A stretch of DNA of 35,349 nucleotides from Pseudonocardia pini (GCF_013870575.1 NZ_JACBXB010000005.1:1-35349), one strand, 5' to 3'; positions 25,229 to 33,162 are shown, counted from the first letter of the stretch. Notes: generated by a model not told the origin, from the letters alone. Numbers and translations are program-made.

Positions 25229-26113
25229 ATGTCATCGCATGCAACGGAGCACGCGTCGTCCCGGACAGCCGCGGGCTCCGCTGCGGCCCGCAACACGACG
25301 GGGTCCGTCACCCTGCGTGCGCTCGCCCTGCTCGATGCCTTCAGCCCCGAGCACCCCAGCCTCACGCTGTCCGACCTGGCGAGACGGGCCGGTCTGCCCG
25401 TCTCCACGACCCACCGGCTCGCCGCGGACCTGGTCGAGTGGGGCGCCCTGGAACGGGACGAGGACGGCGCCTTCCACATCGCGCTGAAACTCTGGCGGGT
25501 CGCGAACCTGGCGCCCCACGGCAGCCTGCTCCGCTCGGTGGCGATGCCGTACCTCTACGAGCTCTTCCGCGTCACGCGCCAGAAGGTGTACCTCGCCGTA
25601 CGGTCCAACCAGGACGTCTTCGTCGTGGACCGTGTCGAGGGGCTCGAGGCGCTCACCGCGCTCAGCCCGCCGCGAGGCCCCTATCCCGCCCACGCCACCG
25701 GCCTGGGCCAGGTCCTGCTGGCCTTCGCCCCGCCGGACGTGCTCGCGGACGCGCTGAGCAGACCGCTGACGTCCTTCACCTCGCGCACGCTGACCGACCC
25801 GGGGCACCTGCGACGAGCGCTCGCGGACGTGCGGCGCGGCGGGGTCGCGGTCGTCGACCGCCAGCTCACGAACCAGCACCTCGCCATCGCCGCGCCCGTC
25901 CGCGACGGGGACCGCGCGGTCTCGGTCGCGATCTCCGTCTTCACCCGGGCCGACAACCCCGAGATCCGCTCGCTCGGGCCGCAGGTCCGGGCCGCCGCCC
26001 GAGCCATCTCGTGTTCGCTGACCGCGATGCGGACCTCGGACACCGCTCCCGCGCGCATCCGGACGCATCCGGCACCGTCGGACCGCCTGTCGCACACCAC
26101 TGACCGCTCCTGA
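25229..26113 (+). CDS. IclR family transcriptional regulator
   Basis: A 294-residue IclR-type regulator. The N-terminal winged helix-turn-helix spans about residues 45-80 (LTLSDLARRAGLPVSTTHRL). The C-terminal effector domain contains the family-like VDRVEGLEAL, PAHATGLGQVLLA and GGVAVVDRQL segments. About 25 polar residues precede the HTH. The ATG at 25229 starts the first plausible protein after the hairpin at 25102-25140; the frame is open from 25106 but would begin inside that terminator. Family members bind small organic acids or aromatics and control adjacent catabolic genes. It most likely governs the divergent operon, the importer and the downstream serine hydrolase/MFS genes. Confidence 0.88.
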   Translation: MSSHATEHASSRTAAGSAAARNTTGSVTLRALALLDAFSPEHPSLTLSDLARRAGLPVSTTHRLAADLVEWGALERDEDGAFHIALKLWRVANLAPHGSLLRSVAMPYLYELFRVTRQKVYLAVRSNQDVFVVDRVEGLEALTALSPPRGPYPAHATGLGQVLLAFAPPDVLADALSRPLTSFTSRTLTDPGHLRRALADVRRGGVAVVDRQLTNQHLAIAAPVRDGDRAVSVAISVFTRADNPEIRSLGPQVRAAARAISCSLTAMRTSDTAPARIRTHPAPSDRLSHTTDRS

Positions 26114-26156
26114 CGCCGGCCGCCGCGGCACCTGCCTCTCCCGACGGGACCGCCGG

Positions 26157-26174
26157 CTTCCGCTATCCGGGAAG
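26157..26174 (+). promoter_or_regulatory. Candidate IclR operator, copy 2
   Basis: The sequence CTTCCGCTATCCGGGAAG has perfect CTTCC/GGAAG arms separated by 8 bases. It shares CTTCCG and CGGGAAG exactly with copy 1 and differs from it only in the central five bases. It lies 187 bases upstream of the serine hydrolase start; a possible -10, TAGCTT, is at 26202-26207, without a clear -35. Confidence 0.5.
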
Positions 26175-26279
26175 ACGGCACCGTCGCCCCGGGCGGCCGG
26201 CTAGCTTTGCGGTGCGGAGGACGTCGTCCGGGCGCAGGGTTCGGTGTCGACTCCTCCTTTCACGACCGATAGTCGGCGA

Positions 26280-26304
26280 GGAGATCCGCGCCTCTCGGAT
26301 CTCC
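26280..26304. promoter_or_regulatory. Perfect 9-bp inverted repeat in the serine hydrolase leader
   Basis: GGAGATCCG at 26280-26288 pairs with CGGATCTCC at 26296-26304 around 7 bases, 57 bases before the ATG at 26362. It could be a second operator or an RNA hairpin in the leader; it does not resemble the three IclR-site candidates. Confidence 0.45.
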
Positions 26305-26361
26305 CGACGCCGCCGGCGGGACGCGCCCACTCCAGGGCGCCCCGAAAGGCAGGGTGGATCG

Positions 26362-27519
26362 ATGACCGTTGCAGGCGAGCTCATGTCCAAACAGCGACTC
26401 GCGCACTTCGAGCGGAAGGTCGAGGAGGACATCGCCGACGGCGCCTACTACGGTGCGGCCGTCCGGGTGGCGCGCCGCGGGGAGGTCCTTCTGGACCTGG
26501 CGGTCGGGTCCGGTGACCGCGACGGCGACCAGGTGATCCGACAGGACTCGGTCTTCAGCATCTTCTCGCTCACCAAGGCGTTCACGAACGTCCTGGTGCT
26601 CAGGGCCGCGGAGCTGGGGCGGCTGGCCCTGACCGACCGGGTCGTGGACATCCTTCCCGAGTTCGTCGGGAGCCCGCGGGACCGCGCGACGGTGCTGCAC
26701 CTGCTCACCCACTCCTCGGGCATGCCGGGGCTCTGGGAGGTGGGCCACGGAACCACCGGCGACCGGCTGGACGACGTCCTCGCCGTCATCTACGACCACG
26801 TGCACGGCGTCGTGGAGCCGGGACAGCGTTGCGACTACTCCCCGATGGTCAACCATGCGCTGCTCGGCGAGGTCCTCCGCCGCACGGACCCGGACGGGCG
26901 CGGAATCACCGAGATCCTCACCGAGGACCTCTTCGCTCCTCTCGGCATGGTCGACACGGCCTTCGGGATCAAGCCGCACATGCGACCGCGACACGTCGTG
27001 CCGGACATGCGCGGCACCATTCCGGTCGGGGTCCCGTCGACCACGAGGTCCGGTGAGTACGGACTCTTCGAAGCCGACTCGAACGAGGCGACCTGGGTCG
27101 GGACCGCCTCGACCACCGCGGATCTGCACCGGTTCGCCGAGATGCTCCGCACCGGCGGGACACTGGACGGAACGGAGATCCTCTCTCCCCGGACCATCGA
27201 GATCGCGCGGCGCAACTGGACGGGTGAGATCGAGAACGAGCTCACCCGCGGTACCGCGCTGCGCGCTGGGCTCAGCCCGTCGCCCGCCTACATCGGCCTG
27301 GGCTTCAACGTCCGAGGCACCGCCGCCGTTCGGCACCAGTTCGGGCTGCTCGCCTCGGCGGAGACCTACGGCAACGCCGGGGCCGGGAGCAGCCTCCTGT
27401 GGGTCGACCCGACGACCGACGTGACGTTCGTGGCCCTGACCGCGGGAGTCATGGCGTCCACCCCCAGCCTCGACCGTTTCCAGCGGTTGTCGGACGTGGT
27501 CCACGCAGCGGTTCGGTAA
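26362..27519 (+). CDS. Serine hydrolase, class C beta-lactamase fold
   Basis: A 385-residue protein of the beta-lactamase-related esterase group (EstB/class C fold). The catalytic S-x-x-K is SLTK at residues 69-72, in the context FSIFSLTKAFT. The tyrosine motif is probably Y159 in CDYSPMVNHALLGE. No signal peptide is visible, so it should be cytoplasmic and act on an ester or lactone rather than as a cell-wall enzyme. The frame is open from 26212, but the ATG at 26362 follows GCAGGGTGG and begins the family-like sequence. It lies downstream of iclR and probably shares a transcript with the MFS gene. The substrate is not known. Confidence 0.82.
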   Translation: MTVAGELMSKQRLAHFERKVEEDIADGAYYGAAVRVARRGEVLLDLAVGSGDRDGDQVIRQDSVFSIFSLTKAFTNVLVLRAAELGRLALTDRVVDILPEFVGSPRDRATVLHLLTHSSGMPGLWEVGHGTTGDRLDDVLAVIYDHVHGVVEPGQRCDYSPMVNHALLGEVLRRTDPDGRGITEILTEDLFAPLGMVDTAFGIKPHMRPRHVVPDMRGTIPVGVPSTTRSGEYGLFEADSNEATWVGTASTTADLHRFAEMLRTGGTLDGTEILSPRTIEIARRNWTGEIENELTRGTALRAGLSPSPAYIGLGFNVRGTAAVRHQFGLLASAETYGNAGAGSSLLWVDPTTDVTFVALTAGVMASTPSLDRFQRLSDVVHAAVR

Positions 27520-27586
27520 GCCACCGGACGGCCGAGTCCGCCCGCGCCCGCCGCTGCTGTACTGCTGACCGAAAGGAGGACCGTTC

Positions 27587-28876
27587 ATGTCCACGATCGG
27601 TACTCACCCCTCTGCCCTCAGGGGCCGCCAGTCCGACGAATGGCGGGCCGGTGGCAGGACCGCTGCCTTCTCCGCGATCGGCTACGGCGCCGGCCCCATG
27701 CTCTTCATGATGACGGCGAGCGTCTTCGTCAGACCGATGACGGAGGCCACCGGCTGGAGCACGACCGAGGTGCTGCTGGGGCCGATCTTCATCGTGTTCT
27801 TCAACGCAGCCGCTCTCGTGGTCGGCAGGCTCGTCGACCGGAGAGGCATCCGCACGATCATCCTGGTCGGCTTGGTCCCCTACATCGCGCTCGTCGCGCT
27901 GATGGCGTTCCTCCCGGTCACGAAGATCACCTTCTACGCCCTCGGCGCGGCGATCGGCGTGTTCGGTGCGTTCGGGGGCCAGGTGCCCTTCTACAAACTG
28001 ATCACGTTGTGGTTCGACAAGAGCGCGGGCAAGGCGTTCGGTCTGCTCGGTGCCGGCGCCGGAGTGATGCCGATCCTGGCGATCCCCCTCGTCACCTGGG
28101 CCGTCTACGGAGCAGGCTGGAAGACCGGCTACCTCGTTCTGGCGGGGTTCACCCTGCTGCTGACCATCCCCGCGGTGGCGATAGGCGTGCAGGTTCCCGC
28201 AGGTCAGGAGGTCAGCACCGCGGCCGAGGCGACCGCAGGCGCAGAAGGCCGCCCTCCGGTCAGCGCCCGGACCGTGCTCACCTCGGTCCGCTTCTGGATC
28301 TTCGCCTTCTCGGTCCTGGTGATGTACAGCGGGGCATCGGCGTTCACCGCCAACATGCAGCCGATCCTGCTCGACGGTGGCCTCGGAGTTGCGGTGGCCA
28401 CGACCGTCACCACGGTCTTCACCGCCGGCATGGTGGTCGGCAGGCTGGCGGCAGGCGTACTCCTCGACATGGTGTCGCGCTACTGGGTGGTGATCGGGAT
28501 GCTCACGCTGTCGACCCTCGGCGCCCTCACGCTCACGCAGATCCCGGCGCTGCCTGCCGTCGTGGTCGGGGTGGGGGCGTTGATGGTGGCGCTGAGCCTG
28601 GGCGCCGAGGGCGACATCATGTCCTACTTCCTCGTCAAGGACTACGGGCCGCTGATCTTCGGGGTCCTGTTCTCCGTGTGCATCGCGGTGGCGGGCGCCA
28701 GCGGCTTCGTCTTCCCCTACCTGTTCAGTGGGATCCGGGAGAGCACCGGCAGCTACGACGCCGCCTGCTACCTCGGCGCGGCGTGCTTCGTCGTGGGCGG
28801 GCTGGCTCTCGTCGTGTACGGGCTGCTCGGACGTCGCCGGTCGGCCGCGGCCGTCGACGAGGCGACCGAGGCCTGA
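27587..28876 (+). CDS. MFS transporter
   Basis: A 429-residue major facilitator with about twelve hydrophobic segments, a loop-2/3 motif VGRLVDRRGIRT near residue 80, and a long polar central loop near residues 205-230 that separates the two halves. A very good Shine-Dalgarno, AAAGGAGG, lies upstream of the ATG. By eye it is nearest the monocarboxylate/oxalate-formate-like group, but the ligand is not readable. It follows the serine hydrolase by 67 bases and ends 30 bases before a hairpin. It could import a carboxylate related to the operon's substrate, or export a product. Confidence 0.85.
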   Translation: MSTIGTHPSALRGRQSDEWRAGGRTAAFSAIGYGAGPMLFMMTASVFVRPMTEATGWSTTEVLLGPIFIVFFNAAALVVGRLVDRRGIRTIILVGLVPYIALVALMAFLPVTKITFYALGAAIGVFGAFGGQVPFYKLITLWFDKSAGKAFGLLGAGAGVMPILAIPLVTWAVYGAGWKTGYLVLAGFTLLLTIPAVAIGVQVPAGQEVSTAAEATAGAEGRPPVSARTVLTSVRFWIFAFSVLVMYSGASAFTANMQPILLDGGLGVAVATTVTTVFTAGMVVGRLAAGVLLDMVSRYWVVIGMLTLSTLGALTLTQIPALPAVVVGVGALMVALSLGAEGDIMSYFLVKDYGPLIFGVLFSVCIAVAGASGFVFPYLFSGIRESTGSYDAACYLGAACFVVGGLALVVYGLLGRRRSAAAVDEATEA

Positions 28877-28906
28877 CGCGGACGGGGTCCACCCGAGGGC
28901 CTGCAT

Positions 28907-28940
28907 GCCGTCGAACGCGCGGCAGCAGCGCGCCGACGGC
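28907..28940 (+). terminator. Hairpin terminator after the MFS gene
   Basis: GCCGTCG (28907-28913) pairs with CGACGGC (28934-28940). After a small internal loop, CGCGC (28916-28920) pairs with GCGCG (28928-28932) around 7 bases. The twelve G-C-rich pairs begin 30 bases after the MFS stop. Confidence 0.6.
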
Positions 28941-29017
28941 TGTGCGGCCCGGCGACGCGAGAGGGCCGAGGGACGGACGACGCGGGCGGCCGGCCGCCGA
29001 ACCCATGGTGAGGGCGG

Positions 29018-29089
29018 TGGGCGCGGTAGGGTTCGAACCTACGACCGCTCGGGTGTAAACCGAGTGCTCTCCCGCTGAGCTACGCGCCC
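29018..29089 (-). tRNA. tRNA-Val (anticodon TAC)
   Basis: The minus strand folds into a complete 72-nt cloverleaf. The 7-bp acceptor stem is GGGCGCG/CGCGCCC, the D arm is GCTC/GAGC, and the anticodon arm is CTCGG/CCGAG with loop TTTACAC, giving anticodon TAC for valine GTA codons. The variable region has 5 nt, and the T arm is GTAGG/CCTAC with TTCGAAC. The discriminator is A. The following genomic bases are CCG, so CCA is not encoded and must be added. Its 3' end faces the catabolic region. Confidence 0.95.
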
Positions 29090-29092
29090 CGG

Positions 29093-29118
29093 CCCCCGGG
29101 ACCGCGAGGCCCCGGGGG
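29093..29118 (-). terminator. Hairpin between peroxiredoxin and tRNA-Val
   Basis: CCCCCGGG (29093-29100) pairs with CCCGGGGG (29111-29118) around 10 bases. It lies directly after the peroxiredoxin stop and four bases before the tRNA 5' end, so it would end peroxiredoxin transcription ahead of the tRNA. Confidence 0.5.
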
Positions 29119-29125
29119 TCGGTGA

Positions 29126-29584
29126 TCAGAGTGCTGCGATGGCCTTCTTCCAGGCGTCCTGGTCGCGGGCCTCGCCGGGCTGGTTGACCTCGGCGAAGGC
29201 GACCTTGCCCTGCTTGTCCACGAGGAACGTGCCGCGCACGGCCATGCCCGCGCCCTCGTTGAACACGCCGTAGGCCTTCGCGGTCTCGCCGTGCGGCCAG
29301 AAGTCCGACAGCAGCGGGAAGGTGTAGTTCTCCGCGGTGGCCCAGGCCTTCAGCGAGAAGGTCGGGTCCGTGGAGACCGCGAGGACCTGGACCTCGTCGT
29401 TCTGGAAGGTCGACAGGTCGTCCCGGACCGTGCAGAGCTCGCCGGTGCAGATCCCGGAGAACGCGAAGGGATAGAACACCACCAGGACGGCCTTGTCGCC
29501 GCGGAACGACGACAGGGTCACCTCCTGCTTGTCCTGGTCCTTGAGCGTGAAGTCGGGGGCCTCGGATCCCACCTCGGGTGCCAT
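29126..29584 (-). CDS. ahpE: AhpE-type peroxiredoxin
   Basis: A 152-residue thioredoxin-fold peroxiredoxin that reduces hydrogen peroxide, organic hydroperoxides or peroxynitrite in the cytoplasm. It matches the AhpE pattern closely: APDFTLKDQ, FAFSGICTGEL with peroxidatic C46, FPLLSDFWPHG, AYGVFNE, RGTFLVD and the C-terminal NQPGEARDQ. A second cysteine, C51, gives a C-x4-C pair as in BCP peroxiredoxins; M. tuberculosis AhpE lacks it as I recall. The ATG at 29584 has AGGAG nine bases upstream. The DUF3052 gene lies just upstream, with a hairpin between. This pairing mirrors Rv2238c-Rv2239c. Confidence 0.88.
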   Translation of the reverse strand: MAPEVGSEAPDFTLKDQDKQEVTLSSFRGDKAVLVVFYPFAFSGICTGELCTVRDDLSTFQNDEVQVLAVSTDPTFSLKAWATAENYTFPLLSDFWPHGETAKAYGVFNEGAGMAVRGTFLVDKQGKVAFAEVNQPGEARDQDAWKKAIAAL

Positions 29585-29613
29585 GCGTCGCTCTCCTCGA
29601 AGGCGTGCGGGGA

Positions 29614-29636
29614 ACCCACCGGTGCTCCCGGTGGGT
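29614..29636 (-). terminator. 9-bp hairpin between DUF3052 and peroxiredoxin genes
   Basis: ACCCACCGG (29614-29622) pairs with CCGGTGGGT (29628-29636) around 5 bases. It lies in the 68-bp gap after the DUF3052 stop and upstream of the peroxiredoxin start, so it may be a terminator or an attenuator between the two. Confidence 0.5.
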
Positions 29637-29652
29637 CGCTTTCCCCCTGAGC

Positions 29653-30090
29653 CTAGACCGGGGGCCGCTTCCGGTTCGCCTTCGGCGGCACGAGCCGCTG
29701 ACCGACCCAGTCGCCGAGGGTGACGTTGGAGGTCTGCGCCAGGCCCGCAGTGGGTGCGGCCTCGGCGATATCGCTCGGCTCGAGGTGCCCTGGTTTGCCC
29801 GTCTTGGGCGTGAGCACCCAGATCGTCCCCTCGTCCGCCATCATCCCGCGGGCGTCCACGAGGGTGTCGACGAGATCGCCGTCCCCCTCCCGGAACCACA
29901 GCAGTACGACGTCGATGACCTCCTGGGCGTCCTCGTCGAGGATGTCCTCGCCGGTGACGTCCTCGACGGCGTCTCGCACCGCGTCGTCGACGTCGGAGTC
30001 ATAACCCAGTTCCTGGACGACCATGCCCGGCTCGATGCCGAGCTTGCCCGCGATGTCGGACGTCCGTCCGGCATCTTCCGCGGCGACCAC
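29653..30090 (-). CDS. DUF3052 domain protein
   Basis: A 145-residue actinobacterial conserved protein of unknown function (DUF3052). Typical stretches are KLGIEPGMVVQELGYD, DEDAQEVIDVVLLWFREGDG and WVLTPKTGKPGHLEPSDIAE, which match the Mycobacterium Rv2239c type as I recall it. It is acidic and lacks membrane segments, so it is cytoplasmic. The start is GTG at 30090, with AGAGG seven bases upstream; a far longer open frame in the same phase, antisense to aceE, is a shadow. It is transcribed divergently from aceE across a 207-bp control region, an arrangement kept in related actinobacteria. Confidence 0.88.
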   Translation of the reverse strand: MVAAEDAGRTSDIAGKLGIEPGMVVQELGYDSDVDDAVRDAVEDVTGEDILDEDAQEVIDVVLLWFREGDGDLVDTLVDARGMMADEGTIWVLTPKTGKPGHLEPSDIAEAAPTAGLAQTSNVTLGDWVGQRLVPPKANRKRPPV

Positions 30091-30142
30091 GCGTGCACCT
30101 CTTTTCCTCTGACGGCGGCACGACGATGCGCCGCCTCCACTG

Positions 30143-30167
30143 GTGTTCGGATGCGGAATCCGAACAC
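30143..30167. promoter_or_regulatory. Perfect 10-bp inverted repeat between DUF3052 and aceE
   Basis: GTGTTCGGAT at 30143-30152 and ATCCGAACAC at 30158-30167 form a 25-bp palindrome with a 5-bp spacer. It lies 53 bases upstream of the DUF3052 start and 130 bases upstream of aceE. A dimeric regulator site is likely; the regulator is unknown. No reliable -35/-10 pair was identified around it. Confidence 0.6.
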
Positions 30168-30297
30168 GACCATGCGGCCCTGCGCAACCGCCGTACCGTG
30201 ATCGGGCGCCGAGGGGCACGATAGAGGCCATCGCCCGACCCTCCGTCGCGCACCGTGGACGGCGGCCCGGGAGACTGGAACGGACCACGTACGAGCC

Positions 30298-33117
30298 ATG
30301 CAGGGAGACCCCTTGACCGGCCAGAGCACCACCGGCGACAGCAACGGCAGCGCGGCGGGCGGCACGGACGGCGGCCCACCCCGCGTCCACGTCATCCGCG
30401 ACGGACTCGCCGCCCACCTCCCGGACATCGATCCCGAGGAGACGGCGGAGTGGCTCGACTCGTTCGACGCCGCGCTGGACAACGCGGGCCAGCAGCGGGC
30501 CCGCTACCTGATGCTCCGGTTGCTCCAGCGCGCGCGTGAGCGGCACGTCGGCGTCCCGTCGCTGACCAGCACGGACTACGTGAACAGCATCCCCACCGAC
30601 CGCGAGCCGTGGTTCCCCGGGGACGAGGACGCGGAGCGCAACTACCGCCGGTGGATCCGCTGGAACGCGGCCATGACGGTGCACCGTGCCCAGCGGCCCG
30701 GGATCGGGGTCGGCGGACACATCTCGTCGTACGCCTCGTCGGCCACGCTCTACGAGGTCGGCTTCAACCACTTCTTCCGGGGCAAGGAGCACCCGGGCGG
30801 CGGCGACCAGGTCTACATCCAGGGTCACGCCTCCCCCGGCATCTACGCGCGCGCCTACCTCGAGGGCAGGCTGTCGGAGGACCGGCTCGACGGGTTCCGC
30901 CAGGAGGTGTCGCACGGCGGCCCCGGGCACGGCCTGCCGAGCTACCCGCACCCGCGGCTGATGCCGGACTTCTGGGAGTTCCCGACCGTGTCCATGGGCC
31001 TCGGCCCGATGAACGCGATCATGCAGGCGCGGTTCAACCGCTACCTGCGCGACCGCGGCATCAAGGACACCTCGGACCAGCGGGTCTGGGCCTTCCTGGG
31101 CGACGGCGAGATGGACGAGCCGGAGTCCCGCGGGCTGCTCCAGGTGGCCGCGGGCGAGGGGCTGGACAACCTCACGTTCGTCGTCAACTGCAACCTGCAG
31201 CGGCTCGACGGCCCGGTGCGCGGCAACGGGAAGATCATCCAGGAGCTGGAGTCCTTCTTCCGCGGCGCGGGCTGGAACGTCATCAAGGTCATCTGGGGCC
31301 GCGAGTGGGACGCGCTGCTGCACGCGGACCGCGACGGCGCCCTGATCAACCTGATGAACACCACGCCGGACGGTGACTACCAGACCTACAAGGCGAACGA
31401 CGGCGCCTACGTCCGGGACCACTTCTTCGGTCGCGACCCCCGGACGAAGGCCCTGGTCGAGCCGCTGTCGGACGACCAGATCTGGGGCCTCAAGCGCGGC
31501 GGCCACGACTACCGCAAGGTCCACGCCGCGTACAAGGCGGCGACCGAGCACAACGGCCAGCCGACCGTCATCCTGGCCAAGACGATCAAGGGCTACGGCC
31601 TGGGCTCGCACTTCGCGGGGCGCAACGCGACCCACCAGATGAAGAAGCTCACGCTCGACGACCTCAAGCAGTTCCGGGACGAGCAGCGCATCCCGATCTC
31701 CGACGCCACCCTCGAGGCGGACCCGTACCTGCCGCCGTACTACCACCCCGGCGAGGACGCCCCCGAGATCAGGTACATGGAGGAGCGGCGCCGGGCCCTC
31801 GGCGGCGCGCTGCCCTCGCGGCGCACCACCTCGAAGGCGCTCGTGCTGCCGGGCGACCCGGCCTACAGCGCCGTCAGGAAGGGCTCGGGCAAGCAGGAGG
31901 TCGCCACGACAATGGCGTTCGTCCGGCTGCTCCGCGACCTGATCAAGGACAAGGGGATCGGCGGCCGGATCGTGCCGATCATCCCGGACGAGGCGCGGAC
32001 CTTCGGCATGGACTCCATGTTCCCGACGCAGAAGATCTACAACCCGCACGGCCAGCAGTACACCTCTGTGGACGCCTCGCTCATGTTGGCCTACAAGGAG
32101 TCCGAGCAGGGGCAGATCCTGCACGAGGGTATCAACGAGGCGGGCTCGGTGGGCTCGTTCACCGCCGTCGGGACCTCGTACGCCACGCACGACGAGCCGA
32201 TGATCCCGGTCTACATCTTCTACTCGATGTTCGGCTTCCAGCGCACCGGCGACTCGATCTGGGCGGCCTCGGACCAGATGGCCCGCGGCTTCCTCGTCGG
32301 GGCCACCGCGGGCCGCACGACGCTGACCGGCGAGGGCCTGCAGCACAACGACGGGCACTCGCTGCTGCTCGCCGCGACCAACCCCGCCGTCGCCGCCTAC
32401 GACCCGGCCTTCGGGTACGAGATCGCGCACATCGTCAAGGACGGCCTGCGCCGGATGGTGGGCGACGAGCCCGAGAACGTCATCTACTACCTGACCGTCT
32501 ACAACGAGCCCTACCAGCAGCCTGCCGAGCCCGAGGGGCTCGACACCGAGGGTCTGCTCAAGGGCCTCTACCGGTACCTGGAGGTGCCGACGGGCAGCGC
32601 TGGCCCTCAGGTCCGACTGCTCGGCTCGGGCGTCGGACTGCCGTGGGCGATCCGGGCGCGCGAGCTGCTCGCCGAGGAGTGGGGTGTCGGCGCCGAGGTC
32701 TGGTCGGTGACGTCGTGGGGCGAGCTGCGCCGCGACGGCGTCGAGGCCGAGCACCACAACCTGATCCACCCGGACGCGGAGCCGCGGGTGCCGTACGTGA
32801 CCCGGGCGCTGGGCGGGTCCGACGCGCCGGTCGTGGCGTCGTCGGACTGGATGCGGGCGGTGCCGGACCAGATCCGGCAGTGGGTGCCCGCGCCCTTCGT
32901 GTCGCTGGGCACGGACGGCTTCGGTCTCTCCGACACCCGGCCCGCGGTGCGGCGGTACTTCGCGGTGGACGCGGAGTCCATCGTGGTCGGGGCGCTGTCC
33001 GCGCTCGCGGCGCGCGGGGAGGTCGACAAGGGGGTGGCCGCCGAGGCCGCCGCCAAGTACCGGATCGACGACCCGCAGGCGGCCGGGCCGCAGACCTCGG
33101 ACTCCGGAGTGGCCTGA
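30298..33117 (+). CDS. aceE: Pyruvate dehydrogenase E1, homodimeric type
   Basis: A 939-residue single-chain E1 of the pyruvate dehydrogenase complex, decarboxylating pyruvate with thiamine diphosphate and acetylating the lipoyl E2. The cofactor motif starts with GDGEMDEPE at residue 268 and ends near [18 protein letters not shown] and NATHQMKK carry active-site histidines, and [10 protein letters not shown] carries the glutamate expected to activate the cofactor. Length is normal. The ATG at 30298 is given, but the TTG at 30313, preceded by AGGGAG at a proper distance, is a good alternative that removes five residues. It is divergent from DUF3052 and ends at a strong hairpin. It is unrelated to the fused E1 at 16766. 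Confidence 0.96.
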   Translation: MQGDPLTGQSTTGDSNGSAAGGTDGGPPRVHVIRDGLAAHLPDIDPEETAEWLDSFDAALDNAGQQRARYLMLRLLQRARERHVGVPSLTSTDYVNSIPTDREPWFPGDEDAERNYRRWIRWNAAMTVHRAQRPGIGVGGHISSYASSATLYEVGFNHFFRGKEHPGGGDQVYIQGHASPGIYARAYLEGRLSEDRLDGFRQEVSHGGPGHGLPSYPHPRLMPDFWEFPTVSMGLGPMNAIMQARFNRYLRDRGIKDTSDQRVWAFLGDGEMDEPESRGLLQVAAGEGLDNLTFVVNCNLQRLDGPVRGNGKIIQELESFFRGAGWNVIKVIWGREWDALLHADRDGALINLMNTTPDGDYQTYKANDGAYVRDHFFGRDPRTKALVEPLSDDQIWGLKRGGHDYRKVHAAYKAATEHNGQPTVILAKTIKGYGLGSHFAGRNATHQMKKLTLDDLKQFRDEQRIPISDATLEADPYLPPYYHPGEDAPEIRYMEERRRALGGALPSRRTTSKALVLPGDPAYSAVRKGSGKQEVATTMAFVRLLRDLIKDKGIGGRIVPIIPDEARTFGMDSMFPTQKIYNPHGQQYTSVDASLMLAYKESEQGQILHEGINEAGSVGSFTAVGTSYATHDEPMIPVYIFYSMFGFQRTGDSIWAASDQMARGFLVGATAGRTTLTGEGLQHNDGHSLLLAATNPAVAAYDPAFGYEIAHIVKDGLRRMVGDEPENVIYYLTVYNEPYQQPAEPEGLDTEGLLKGLYRYLEVPTGSAGPQVRLLGSGVGLPWAIRARELLAEEWGVGAEVWSVTSWGELRRDGVEAEHHNLIHPDAEPRVPYVTRALGGSDAPVVASSDWMRAVPDQIRQWVPAPFVSLGTDGFGLSDTRPAVRRYFAVDAESIVVGALSALAARGEVDKGVAAEAAAKYRIDDPQAAGPQTSDSGVA

Positions 33118-33132
33118 GACTCACCCGTCCGG

Positions 33133-33162
33133 GGGAGGGGTCCCGCCGATCGGACCCCTCCC
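33133..33162 (+). terminator. 11-bp hairpin terminator after aceE
   Basis: GGGAGGGGTCC (33133-33143) pairs perfectly with GGACCCCTCCC (33152-33162) around 8 bases, 15 bases after the aceE stop. There is no T tract. Confidence 0.75.

Noticed and set aside
29018-29040. Search for an integration repeat of the tRNA 3' end elsewhere in the window
   Set aside because: Only short matches of about nine bases to the T-arm sequence were seen (for example near 503 and 1298), which is expected by chance.
29653-32769. 1038-residue minus-strand open frame across aceE
   Set aside because: Only its last 145 codons, beginning at GTG 30090, look like a protein (DUF3052). The rest is antisense to the highly conserved aceE and arises from GC-rich codon structure.
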